Notes: generated by a model not told the origin, from the sequence alone. Counted from the first letter of the stretch, positions 25,786 through 34,232 are shown. The stretch is DNA of 64,000 nucleotides from PALSA-693 sp963781155 (GCA_963781155.1 CAWAEC010000006.1:248001-312000); one strand, 5' to 3'. Made by a program: numbers and translations.

Positions 25786-26406
25786 GCTGAACCAAGCATA
25801 TCGGTCGGCGCTATGCCCGCTCATCCGGCCAAGCTTGCTGGGTGGTAAGCCGCATTCGGTTAACGTATCATCCACGAGTGTATGGCAATCATTAACAATT
25901 ACCATCCACTTCGTTAACACACCAAAGTATTTTTCGTCGGCTACGCGCTTCTTCTCACGAGCGATGCGCTTCATTTGTGCTTCAAGCTCAGGGGTAACCC
26001 AGTAATTCTCGAAAAAAGGCTCGCCCCACTTGATGTGTTCAGTGAGATCTTCCAGCTCCTTTCCGATCTCATTCGGATTCATGTCCTTCAACTCGACGTC
26101 ACCGAGTTCGCCCGGCGCAAACGGTGGCCCTGCCGCGGCACCTGGAGGAAGTAACTCTATGTCAGGCGAGGGTTCAGTGGTAGTGCTGCCCATACCGGTA
26201 AATGATCCGTCCTCCCACACAAGGTACTTGTGTTGACCAGCCCATCCCTTCGCGTCCCAGCCATCACGAACGCAGACACGGACTAGACGGTTCCTTTCTG
26301 GTGACTCATCTATTTGCAGGTGATCCCTGCGTCCCAACAACTGGGCAAAATACCTCGCCAGACGCTCCATCGGAGTTCCCTGGTCCGCTGGTGGCGGTGC
26401 TTGCAT
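25783..26406 (-). CDS. hypothetical protein, low-GC island
   Basis: A 207-residue protein of unknown family. Recognisable stretches include KYLVWEDGSFTGMGS, a Pro-rich linker (PPGAAAGPPFAPG) and a charged helical part (EIGKELEDLTEHIKWGEPFFENYWVTPELEAQ split by my reading into two helices). No signal peptide or membrane segment is visible. Base composition is clearly less GC-rich than the surroundings, suggesting acquisition. A short frame upstream (26306-26566, starting MDQRTELARDLRVVLEQN) overlaps it by ~100 nt and may be a separate partner gene. Confidence 0.5.
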   Translation of the reverse strand: MQAPPPADQGTPMERLARYFAQLLGRRDHLQIDESPERNRLVRVCVRDGWDAKGWAGQHKYLVWEDGSFTGMGSTTTEPSPDIELLPPGAAAGPPFAPGELGDVELKDMNPNEIGKELEDLTEHIKWGEPFFENYWVTPELEAQMKRIAREKKRVADEKYFGVLTKWMVIVNDCHTLVDDTLTECGLPPSKLGRMSGHSADRYAWFS

Positions 26407-26566
26407 TGTCTCTTCTCCTGTCTCGTGACCTCGACCGTATGCCGGACTCCCCTACGAGTCCTCGCAATTTATCGCACACTATTCTTGTCAGATTGGTGTC
26501 GCCAGGAGTAATGTTCTGCTCAAGAACGACTCGGAGGTCCCGGGCGAGCTCCGTACGCTGATCCAA
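26306..26566 (-). CDS. possible small hypothetical protein
   Basis: An 86-residue frame. The first ~50 residues (LARDLRVVLEQN, TRIVCDKLRGLVGESG) look protein-like, with amphipathic helices; the last ~35 overlap the next gene in another frame and look like read-through. It could be the broken 5' part of the 207-residue gene or a genuine overlapping gene. I do not recognise the family. Confidence 0.3.
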   Translation of the reverse strand: MDQRTELARDLRVVLEQNITPGDTNLTRIVCDKLRGLVGESGIRSRSRDRRRDNASTATSGPGNSDGASGEVFCPVVGTQGSPANR

Positions 26567-26583
26567 CTGTCAGATTGCTGATC

Positions 26584-26700
26584 ACATTCTCGGGTAGAGC
26601 ACCGGGGGGTCGAGGCCCACGTGTGGGTAGCGGGCGGCCACGTCGTCGATGTGCATCCACTCGCTGATGGCCCGTTCGCCGTACCGACGCTGGGTCGAGA
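26584..26700 (-). pseudogene. unrecognised C-terminal gene remnant
   Basis: A ~37-codon frame ending in TGA near 26580 reads TQRRYGERAISEWMHIDDV, then RYPHVGLDPPVLYPRM. It looks protein-coding but lacks any start or upstream continuation. I do not recognise the family. Confidence 0.25.
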
Positions 26701-26720
26701 CCGGAATAGTTACGTTGTGT

Positions 26721-26891
26721 TTAGCGCCCGATGTGCGTGTTCGTGATCGCGGTAAACTGGCAGATCAGCGCCGCCGATAGGAACACGAGTCCGAGCGAGA
26801 TCTCGTTGAAGCGCCGGAGTTCACGGCCGGTGGTGGCGAACAGGAACATGAGCAGCGCGGCTAGTGCCAGGATGAGGGCGAGAAGATCCAT
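26721..26891 (-). CDS. 56-residue single/double-span membrane protein, last gene of the P450 operon
   Basis: A small protein with two hydrophobic segments (LLALILALAALLMFLFA, and ISLGLVFLSAALICQFTAI) flanking a basic turn (TGRELRRFNE). It starts 14 nt after the P450-reductase stop and has a strong AAGGAGA ribosome site. Its size and topology suggest a membrane anchor, a partner or a regulator for the operon enzymes, but no family is recognised. It is short enough to be missed by gene callers. Confidence 0.72.
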   Translation of the reverse strand: MDLLALILALAALLMFLFATTGRELRRFNEISLGLVFLSAALICQFTAITNTHIGR

Positions 26892-26905
26892 GTGATGTCT
26901 CCTTG

Positions 26906-29900
26906 TCAGCGCCAGACGTCGGAGCGGTAGCGATTGTCGGTCGTTGCGAGCTGGTGGATGAGGGCCTCGGCGTGCTGCGATGGCAGCGCTCCGTGCTCGC
27001 CGACGACGTCCGCAAAGGCGGCGCGGACGCTGTCACGCATCGCTTGCGAGCCGCAGACATACACGTAGCCTCCGGCGTCAATGAGGCGCCAGATGAGGGC
27101 GCCCTGTTCCCGGATCAGCTTCTGCACGTAAACGCGTTGGTCCGGAACCTCGCGCGACATCGCGACGTAGACGTGATCGAGTACTCCCTCGGCGAGGAAG
27201 TGTTCGATCTCGTCCCGGTATATGTAGTCCAGGATGCTCGAGCGGATGCCATTGAACATCGCGGCCTCGCCGAGCGCGACGCCGTCCCGCTTCAGGGCCA
27301 GGCGCTCCCACAGGAATGCTCGCATTGGCGCGAGTCCGGTGCCGACGGACACGAATATCATCGGCTTCTCGACGTCTTCCTGCATGTGGAAGCCGTCGGC
27401 GCTTTCGAGGAAGACGTTCATGCGATCGCGCTCGCGGAGCGTGTGCATGTATTGCGCGCTCATGCCGCTGAAATCCCGCCCTGGAATCTCGGGCACCGGG
27501 GTGCGGCTGAGGCCGACTGCCAGATGGGCGATGTTGTCGCCGTGGATTCGTGGGCTTGAGCTCGTGGAGTAAAAGCGTGGTCGTAGGGGCTGCGCGACCT
27601 GGAGAAACTCGAAGATGTTCAGCGAGCACGATGGAAACTCATCGAGCAACTGGAGGACGTCGTAGCCACCGGCGCGGATCGCGCTCCGCAGCGGTGAGTT
27701 CCGGCCGTCGGGATCCTGCACCGCCGCCTTTACCTCTCTTAGGCGCCCCCGATCGACCGGGTCATCGGCCTTGCTGAGCAAGAGGTCGAGCAGCTCGATC
27801 GGCGGCATCCCGGTGATGTCAACCAGGTTGGTGAGGACGTTGCGGACCTGAAGGACGACGCCCTTCGGCACGGCGCGAACGTTCAGCGTCTCAGGAATCG
27901 TGAATAGCCCGTCGAGAGCTGCACCGAGGCGACGTGCGAGGCGCTCAACCCGCTCCTCATCGTTCTTCGGGCAGACTCCGAGGTGGTCGCCGGCCCTGTA
28001 CCTGACGTCTGGAGGAAGCGTTATCTCCAGGTGCCGCGTGCGCTTTGCCGACTGCGGCGCCTGGAGTTCTGAGGAAGCACGCACGTGGGCCTCGATGGTT
28101 TCGACCCCTACCGTGTTTGTCAGGATCTTTGGGACGAGCAGGACTCGTGGAGCGGTGTCTGGCGGCTCGAGCGACATCGCCATCGCGGTGTTTGAGTCCG
28201 CCGGGGTCAGCGTGCCCGTCGCGGCCTCTTCGGCTGCGACCTGGGCGGCCGCCTCCGTTGCCTGTGCGCCCGAGAGCTCGAGCATCACCGGCCAGACCCG
28301 CGTGTTCCACTCCCGGTGCAGGCGCTCCCAGACGGGCGAGCCAACGTCGCCGTATGCGAACTCGACGAGTGGCGTGGCGCCGAGTTCCGAAAGCTTGCGA
28401 TGGACGTAGCGCGGGAAGGCAAGGAAGGCGTTCCACTGACTGTTTCCGAGGCCCCAGACGAGGTACCGGCAGTTGCGCCACCGTTCCGTCCCGGGCTCGG
28501 TCTGCTCGAGCCACGACTTGAACGCGGTCGCGTTCGACGGCGGGTTCGACGTGTAGGTGGATGTCATGATCGCAAGCAGCCACGGTTTAGTGCCGTCCGG
28601 GGGCGACTGCGCGAGCTCGTTCAGCGTGAGCACCTCGTTGGTGTAGCCGTGGAAGCGGCTCCGCTCGGCAAACCGCTCCGCCAGCTCCTTGTTGGATCCA
28701 AAGTTGCTCCCGTACGCGATCAGCAGATGGCGGAAGGCGCTGGTCTGCGGGATCTCCGTGGGCGTTCCCCAGTCGCGCCCGATCGTGCGGTCCGGACCGG
28801 CCCGACGTTCGCCCAGCGCGGCCGGCATCCGCTCGCGGACGTCCCGCTGGCGCCGCCGGCGCACGACCGGCACCGCCGCCGGCTTCGTCGTCACCACGGT
28901 GTTCTTTACCACCATCGCACCTGGTGCGAGCCGCAGCTGGAAGCGCTTGTAGATCTCGAACAGGAGGACGCGGAGCATCATAAAAGTGACCTCCTGCGCC
29001 ATGCACTGCCGCTTGCCGACCGAGAACGGGATGAACGCGTGGCGCGGCCGGTTGACGACCCTCTCCATGGCGAACTGCTCGGGGTCGAACCGCTCGGCCT
29101 CAGGTCCCCAGTAGCGCGGGTCACGCTGGGCGGCGAGCGTGCCGACGAGGACGATGTCTCCCCTGCGAACGCGATAGCGCCCGAGTGTCCCGTCCTTCAG
29201 GCTGCGGCGGATCGTGACGGGCATGGGCGGGTAGATCCGCAGCGTCTCCTTAATCACCTGTGTCGTGTAGGTCAACGACATCAGGTCGTCGTACTTGAGG
29301 TTGTAGTCCGGATCGCCCCCTGAGAGAGAGTCGATCTCGGCGATCAGCTTCTCTTCCACGTCCGGGCGCGTGGCGAGCACATACACGATCCAGGCCGCCG
29401 TGATCGAGGGTCCGTTGAAACCATTCGAGAGGTGCATCAGAATCTGATCGCGGACCGTATCCGCGTCGAGGTGCTCGCCGGTCTCCGAGTCCGGGACCGA
29501 GACCAGCCGGCTCAGCAGGTCCGTCTGCGGGCCGAGTGGACAGGTGTGCATCCGCGCGCGCACGAGCGCATCCGCCGTCCTGAAAAGCTCCTCGTTGTGG
29601 CGCCGGTAACGCGTTTTGCGCGCGCGCCGCGCCCGGCCAGCGAACAGTGTGGAGTCCGGGGACGGCTCGGCCACCCGGAGGATGCTCTCCTTCGTGCTCT
29701 CCGGCACGGCCGTCGCGAACGGATGCGGCTCGCCGAGGCCATCGAGCAGGCCGAAGTTGTAACTGCACGCGCCGCGCCCCGAGACCTCGAGCGCGTAGCG
29801 CTCCATCCACGCACGGGCGTCGAGCGGCTCGTCATCCGGGATCGTGGTCCACATCGCCACGAGCTTGCGTGCCTGCTCCTGCATCCGCTCAAGCTGAGTG

Positions 29901-30517
29901 CGCTGGTGCGAGGGCGCGTACCACGGGAGCATCACGCGCCGGATCCGCTCGTAGCGCTCGCCATCGCCGATCACCGATATACCGTCGCCACGGGAGTGCT
30001 TCAGCTGAGCGAAGAAGTTGATCTCCTCCACCGGCTTGCCGAACTGCTCCTCATCACCCGCCACCTCGTCAAGCAGCTCGGGATCAGACACCACCACAAG
30101 CCGCCACTTCTTGGTCGGGATCCCCACCGCGTAGATATGACCAAAGCGGCGGTAATAGTCGAGCTGCGTGTCATTGTCGTTCAGGATGTCGAAGTTCGCG
30201 AAGCGCTCGCCCTTCGGCACGAGCCAGCGGATCGCGTACGGAATCCCGAGCGGCCCGTCCGCACCAGCGCCGGCAGCAGCAGGCTCGCCGGCAGCAGGCT
30301 CGGACGCTCGCAGCGGAACGGCGGACGAGTCGGGCCGCCCGATCACAGGCGACCCACAAGCGTCGGCCGTCGGCGACTCGGGCGCCGCGATCGCATCCGC
30401 CGAGGGCCTCGCTACCGCTCGCACCGGGGTGGCATCGTCGGCGGTATTCAAAAGCCGCGGCTCCGTGCTCGCGTGCGCCGCTCGGTCGTCTCGTGTCTGG
30501 TACCGGCGCATCATCAT
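26906..30517 (-). CDS. self-sufficient cytochrome P450 / NADPH-P450 reductase fusion (CYP102-like)
   Basis: A 1203-residue fusion with BM3-like order. After a ~90-residue Ala/Pro/Ser-rich extension comes the P450 domain (about 90-560): KETLR (ExxR) and haem loop FSVGKRQC with C505. FMN flavodoxin domain ~595-745 (YGSNFGSN at 602), FAD motif RFYSTSSSP near 982, NADPH motif SVGTGLAPMRAF near 1056, and penultimate W1202 stacking on FAD. The I-helix is odd: N365-GFNGPS replaces the usual A/G-G-x-E/D-T-T, so the acid-alcohol pair of normal monooxygenases is absent. Starts ATG 30517, 30514 or 30511 are all possible. It follows the DUF3050 gene by 38 nt. Confidence 0.85.
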   Translation of the reverse strand: MMMRRYQTRDDRAAHASTEPRLLNTADDATPVRAVARPSADAIAAPESPTADACGSPVIGRPDSSAVPLRASEPAAGEPAAAGAGADGPLGIPYAIRWLVPKGERFANFDILNDNDTQLDYYRRFGHIYAVGIPTKKWRLVVVSDPELLDEVAGDEEQFGKPVEEINFFAQLKHSRGDGISVIGDGERYERIRRVMLPWYAPSHQRTQLERMQEQARKLVAMWTTIPDDEPLDARAWMERYALEVSGRGACSYNFGLLDGLGEPHPFATAVPESTKESILRVAEPSPDSTLFAGRARRARKTRYRRHNEELFRTADALVRARMHTCPLGPQTDLLSRLVSVPDSETGEHLDADTVRDQILMHLSNGFNGPSITAAWIVYVLATRPDVEEKLIAEIDSLSGGDPDYNLKYDDLMSLTYTTQVIKETLRIYPPMPVTIRRSLKDGTLGRYRVRRGDIVLVGTLAAQRDPRYWGPEAERFDPEQFAMERVVNRPRHAFIPFSVGKRQCMAQEVTFMMLRVLLFEIYKRFQLRLAPGAMVVKNTVVTTKPAAVPVVRRRRQRDVRERMPAALGERRAGPDRTIGRDWGTPTEIPQTSAFRHLLIAYGSNFGSNKELAERFAERSRFHGYTNEVLTLNELAQSPPDGTKPWLLAIMTSTYTSNPPSNATAFKSWLEQTEPGTERWRNCRYLVWGLGNSQWNAFLAFPRYVHRKLSELGATPLVEFAYGDVGSPVWERLHREWNTRVWPVMLELSGAQATEAAAQVAAEEAATGTLTPADSNTAMAMSLEPPDTAPRVLLVPKILTNTVGVETIEAHVRASSELQAPQSAKRTRHLEITLPPDVRYRAGDHLGVCPKNDEERVERLARRLGAALDGLFTIPETLNVRAVPKGVVLQVRNVLTNLVDITGMPPIELLDLLLSKADDPVDRGRLREVKAAVQDPDGRNSPLRSAIRAGGYDVLQLLDEFPSCSLNIFEFLQVAQPLRPRFYSTSSSPRIHGDNIAHLAVGLSRTPVPEIPGRDFSGMSAQYMHTLRERDRMNVFLESADGFHMQEDVEKPMIFVSVGTGLAPMRAFLWERLALKRDGVALGEAAMFNGIRSSILDYIYRDEIEHFLAEGVLDHVYVAMSREVPDQRVYVQKLIREQGALIWRLIDAGGYVYVCGSQAMRDSVRAAFADVVGEHGALPSQHAEALIHQLATTDNRYRSDVWR

Positions 30518-30555
30518 CAGGCATCTGTTGGTGACAGGCGACTCGACGTGCGCAC

Positions 30556-31395
30556 TTAGAGCTGCCGAACTGGTTGCGCCACTTCGCCCAGTCCGACGCG
30601 TTCGAATGTCAGATCTGGGTCGCCCGGTCCGGCCTCTCGCTCTCCAATCTCGGCGAGGATCCCGTCCCACAGCAGGGCGCGGGCCTCGATCGCCTCGACG
30701 CCCACTTCCTCGGCCCGAGCGATCCGCGTCGGATCGTCCGCGCACAGCAGGTCGAGCAGCTGCAGTGCGAGTGGCCCATGCTGGTCGTGATCGAGCGTGA
30801 TGTGGCGCTCGAGGTAGTGTTGGAAGGTGGGAGTGCTCGAGGCGCCGTCGCCGAGCCCGGTCTGAACCGCGCCAAGGACATCGGGCAACAGATTCTCACG
30901 GCCGTGGCAGAAAGCTGCGGCTACCTCGTGCGCCTCGCCCTCGCGGGCGATCGTCACCGTGCGGGCGACGAACTCGCGAACAGTGGGCGGAATGTCTTCG
31001 GAGTCAAGCGCATCAATCGGATCGAGGCCATAATGCATCCGGGTGACGAATCCATCGATCGGGGCTCGGTCAGCTCCAACCTCGTCCATCGCCAGGAGGT
31101 AAAGCTCGAAGTGGCTAGCGCACCCGCCGGCAATCCCCTCATCACACTCTTCGGCCAACACAATCTCGGTAATGAACCGGGCATGGCTCGCGAGACCGCG
31201 CGGCAGCCACGGGACCTCAACGCAGGACACCTCGCGCTGGAGCCGCTTGAGCAGGCTAAAGAAGTCCCATACCGCAAACACATGGTGCTTCATGAAGACC
31301 CTTGTCCGGGCGGGGCTGTCGAGCTCGGAGTAAAGACGATGGTTGACCAGCGCTGATCGGGCTTCGGCTCGCGTCATCCTGCGTAGACCTGCCAT
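30556..31395 (-). CDS. DUF3050-family protein (possible haem-oxygenase-like metal oxidase)
   Basis: A 279-residue all-helical protein. MKHHVFAVWDFFSLLKRLQ, VPWLPRG, EIVLAEECDE, SHFELYLLAMDEVGAD and HYLERHITLDHDQHGP are the signature blocks of DUF3050. The spaced Glu/His residues (EIVLAEE, HFELY, HGREN, ERHITLDHDQH) look like ligands of a haem-oxygenase-like di-iron oxidase fold, which is inference. GGAGGAG lies 10 nt before ATG 31395. It heads the operon with the P450 fusion and the 56-residue membrane protein, suggesting that it supplies or modifies the P450 substrate. Confidence 0.78.
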   Translation of the reverse strand: MAGLRRMTRAEARSALVNHRLYSELDSPARTRVFMKHHVFAVWDFFSLLKRLQREVSCVEVPWLPRGLASHARFITEIVLAEECDEGIAGGCASHFELYLLAMDEVGADRAPIDGFVTRMHYGLDPIDALDSEDIPPTVREFVARTVTIAREGEAHEVAAAFCHGRENLLPDVLGAVQTGLGDGASSTPTFQHYLERHITLDHDQHGPLALQLLDLLCADDPTRIARAEEVGVEAIEARALLWDGILAEIGEREAGPGDPDLTFERVGLGEVAQPVRQL

Positions 31396-31916
31396 GTTGT
31401 TGAGCTCCTCCTGTCAGTGTTGCTCTGAGTACGGCTGAAGGGGCCCGCGCGGTTCGCGCAACTGGAAGAACTTGTGTTGGGCGCCGTATGCGGGAACGGA
31501 GGCTGGTGTCCTGGGTCACAGGATCGTGGATTTTTTCTTGGAATCGGGAATTTTGAGTTCTGAGGACCGGTTCGGCCATGCGACACGATGGAGGTGCGCA
31601 TGGCAGAACGAGGTCGTCCCCGGGCTCCGTTGGTTTTCAGCGAAGACGAGCGGTTGACGCTCGAGCGGCTGACCAGTCGGCGCAAGACTGCTCAGGCGTT
31701 GGCGTTGCGGGCCCGGATCATCCTGACTTGTGCCAGCGGAAAGATGAACAAGGAAGTGGCCGCTGAGCTCAAGGTGAGCCCGGCGACGGTCGGTAAGTGG
31801 CGGGCCCGTTTCGTCGAGGATCGCCTGGGTGGCCTTTTCGATGAGCCGCGGCCGGGGCCGGCCCGCACGATCACCGACGGTCAGGTGGAGGAGGTGATCG
31901 TCAAGACCCTCGAGGA

Positions 31917-31924
31917 GCGGCCGG
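31917..31924. repeat. 8-bp target-site duplication of the IS256 element, left copy
   Basis: GCGGCCGG, identical to 33385-33392 on the other side of the element. Confidence 0.9.
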
Positions 31925-33384
31925 GAGGTTGTCCCCCAGGTTGTTGAAGTGAGGCGGTGGTCCCCCGCCTGAGACCGTGCCTTTGGCATGGTGTCGGGCG
32001 TCCGCCAAGACAACCAACAAGGAGGAGGACCACCGTGAAGAAGAAGGTACCTGTTGTGGGCGTGGCTGGGGTGGAGACGGCCAATCTGGCCGGTCTGCCA
32101 TTGGAGGCGACCGTGTCGTTGGCTGATCTGGCCGGCGCGGTGAAAGAAGGGCTGCTCGGTTTCTGCGCCGATGTGGGGCTGATGGTGATGGCCCAGATGC
32201 TGGACGCCGAGATGACCGCCCGGGTGGGGCCCAAGCACGCCAAGATCCCGGCCCGAGCGGCGAACTGGCATGGAACGGCCACTGGGCCGGTGGTGCTGGG
32301 TGGCCGCCAGGTGAGCGTGTCCCGGCCTCGGGGCCGCAGCATCGATGGCAGCGAGATCGAGCTGGAGTCCTGGCAGGCGTTCTCTTCGAGGGATTTGCTT
32401 GACCGGTTGACGGTGGAGCGGATGCTGGCGGGGGTGGCCACCCGCCGCCACGTGGATGTGGGCGAACCGCTCAGCAGTGCGGTGGAAGCCGAGGCGAAGG
32501 CGACGGGGCGCAGCTCGGTGAGTCGCCGGTTCAAGCGGGCCACCGAGGCCGCCCTGGCCGAGCTGATGGCCCGGGATCTGTCCGGGCTGGAGGTGGCGGT
32601 GATCATGATCGACGGGCTGGAGGTGGCCGGCCAGTGCGTTGTGGTCGCTCTGGCCATCACCGCGGATGGGACGAAGATCCCGGTCGGGCTGTGGTTGGGT
32701 GACACCGAGAACAAGACCGTGGTCACCGGCCTTTTGGCCGACTTAGCGGCCCGGGGCCTGTCCGGCGACGGCGGCCTGCTGGCCGTGCTGGATGGGGCCA
32801 AGGCCCTCGCCGCCGGGGTCAAGAAGGTCTTCGGGGACAAGGCCCGGATCCAAAGGTGCACCCTGCACAAACGCAGGAACGTCAAGGGATATCTGCCTAA
32901 AGAGCTCGGCTCGAAGATCGACTGGCGACTGGCCCGGGCCTTCGCCGACACCGACCCGGCCAAAGGACTCGACCAAGCCAAGCGCATCGCCGGCGAGCTC
33001 ACCGCCGATCACCCCGACGCTGCGGCCAGCCTGCTCGAAGGACTCGAGGAGATGTTCACCACCCGCCGCCTGGGCATCAACGGCCGGCTGGCCACCACCT
33101 TGACCAACACCAACTGCATCGAGTCCATGATCTCCGTGGCCCGCACCACCATGGGCAACGTCAAGAACTGGAAGGACGGCTCCATGAAGAAACGCTGGGT
33201 GGCCGCCGGCATGATCGAAGCCGAACGGAACTTCCGGCGCGTCCGCGGCTGCCAGGACATGCCCACCCTCGTCGCCGCTCTACGACGCCACATCCAGACC
33301 GTCACACCCGACAACTACAATCAGGCCGCTGCCTGATCAACGCAGTGGCCACCGCCAAACTTCAACAGAAGGCGGGACATCCTC
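31925..33384 (+). mobile_element. intact IS256-family insertion sequence (1460 bp)
   Basis: The element is bounded by imperfect 36-bp terminal inverted repeats, with about 28 of 36 positions matching: left end GAGGTTGTCCC...GGCGGTGG (31925-31960), right end the complement of GAGGATGTCCC...GGCGGTGG (33349-33384). It is flanked by the perfect 8-bp duplication GCGGCCGG and carries one complete transposase. The intact gene and duplication indicate recent insertion into an IS630 transposase gene. Confidence 0.9.
32035..33336 (+). CDS. IS256-family transposase
   Basis: A 433-residue DDE transposase of the mutator-like IS256 family. Catalytic acids appear in VIMIDGLEVAG, AVLDGAKAL and TNCIESMISVAR, and RCTLHKRRNVKGYLP is the family's conserved C/H block. 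GTG 32035 is preceded by GGAGGAGG (32021-32028). The reading frame is intact, so the element should be able to transpose. Confidence 0.93.
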   Translation: MKKKVPVVGVAGVETANLAGLPLEATVSLADLAGAVKEGLLGFCADVGLMVMAQMLDAEMTARVGPKHAKIPARAANWHGTATGPVVLGGRQVSVSRPRGRSIDGSEIELESWQAFSSRDLLDRLTVERMLAGVATRRHVDVGEPLSSAVEAEAKATGRSSVSRRFKRATEAALAELMARDLSGLEVAVIMIDGLEVAGQCVVVALAITADGTKIPVGLWLGDTENKTVVTGLLADLAARGLSGDGGLLAVLDGAKALAAGVKKVFGDKARIQRCTLHKRRNVKGYLPKELGSKIDWRLARAFADTDPAKGLDQAKRIAGELTADHPDAAASLLEGLEEMFTTRRLGINGRLATTLTNTNCIESMISVARTTMGNVKNWKDGSMKKRWVAAGMIEAERNFRRVRGCQDMPTLVAALRRHIQTVTPDNYNQAAA

Positions 33385-33392
33385 GCGGCCGG
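33385..33392. repeat. 8-bp target-site duplication of the IS256 element, right copy
   Basis: GCGGCCGG, matching 31917-31924 exactly. Confidence 0.9.
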
Positions 33393-33770
33393 TTGACGCC
33401 ACCCATTGGTCGTCTCGTTCCATGGCGAAGGCGACGGGCATGTCCCAGTCGGCCATTGTGCGGATATGGCGGGCTCTCGAACTGCAACCGTGGCGGGCGA
33501 AGAGCTTCAAGCTGTCGACCGACCCTCTGTTCATCGACAAGCTGTATGACATCTGCGGCCTGTATCTCGACCCCCCGGAGCGGGCTGTCGTCCTGTGCGT
33601 AGACGAGAAGGGCCAGATCCAGGCGTTGGATCGGGCCCAGCCGATCCTGCCGATCATGCCCGGCACGCCCCAGCGGCGCAGCCACGACTACGTCCGGCAT
33701 GGCACCACCAGTCTGTTCGCCCGCATTGGACAGGCTTACCGGCGAGGTGATCGGCTCCATCCACTCGCAA

Positions 33771-33950
33771 CGCCTTCGGCCGATTCTCGCTATCATTAAG
33801 GCCTTCCTTCTCTCGCCCGAACGAGGTCCTCAGGCCGCGCTTCGTCTCGCGCTCAGTGCCGACTTGACCGGAGTGACCGGCGCGTACTTCGAGCGTGGGC
33901 GACGCCGCCGGTCGGCGGACGTCGGACACGGGGACGCCTTCAGGTGCTGA
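33771..33950 (+). pseudogene. C-terminal tail of an SDR oxidoreductase fused to the IS630 remnant
   Basis: About 59 codons (LRPILAIIKAFLLSPERG, then LALSADLTGVTGAYFERG) match the end of retinol-dehydrogenase-like short-chain dehydrogenases. No N-terminal part is present; the sequence joins directly to IS630 sequence in the same frame. It marks the deletion end point where IS630 lost its 3' half. Confidence 0.6.
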
Positions 33951-34000
33951 AGATCCCCAATGACTTCGGCCCTGGCGCAGCTTGAGTCGTGAGGCAGGAC

Positions 34001-34006
34001 TAGCCT
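34001..34006 (+). promoter_or_regulatory. -10 box of a probable leaderless transcript (72-residue ORF)
   Basis: TAGCCT ends 7 nt before ATG 34014, the same arrangement as at 4839. Confidence 0.4.
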
Positions 34007-34013
34007 TTTGTCT

Positions 34014-34232
34014 ATGCTACGTCACCGGCGCACGAAGCTGACAGACGCAGAGCGCAGCGAGCGAGTGCGCGATCTGCAAGAAAGGTATCGGGCTGCCACG
34101 ACCGACACGGAGCGCGCTGCGGTCGCGGCAGCCTTCGCGCCGTCGGCGGGGAAGTGCCAGGAGGAAGCCCGGAGCCAGCGGCCGAGGCAGAGGCAGCGCG
34201 TGCGTTACCGTTGCGGAAAGCCGACGAGGTAG
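34014..34232 (+). CDS. small basic hypothetical protein
   Basis: A 72-residue, Arg-rich protein. The first ~45 residues (MLRHRRTKLTDAERSERV, then LQERYRAATTDTERAAVAAAF) form a plausible charged helix; the end is Arg/Gln-rich. The ATG follows a TAGCCT box by 7 nt, which favours real, leaderless expression. No family is recognised and no partner gene is adjacent. Confidence 0.4.
   Translation: MLRHRRTKLTDAERSERVRDLQERYRAATTDTERAAVAAAFAPSAGKCQEEARSQRPRQRQRVRYRCGKPTR

Larger units (their letters stand above)
31600..33770 (+). pseudogene. IS630-family transposase, interrupted by an IS256 element, frameshifted and truncated
   Basis: The 5' part (31600-31924) encodes the HTH region (MAERGRPRAPLVFSEDER, KEVAAELKVSPATVGKWRARF). 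It resumes after the IS256 copy at 33393 with DATHWSSRSMAKATGMSQSA, then the first catalytic Asp in VLCVDEKGQIQALDR. Removing the insertion and one 8-bp duplicate restores LEERPVDATHW in frame. An extra C near 33720 shifts the frame (expected LFAALDRLTGEVIGSIHS). The DDE C-terminus is missing; homology stops near 33770, where SDR sequence begins. The gene is dead. Confidence 0.85.

Noticed and set aside
28316..30559. Two long plus-strand frames opposite the P450 fusion
   Set aside because: They lie antisense to a strongly conserved enzyme and have no family features.
32743..33012. Minus-strand frame inside the IS256 transposase
   Set aside because: Antisense shadow of the transposase.
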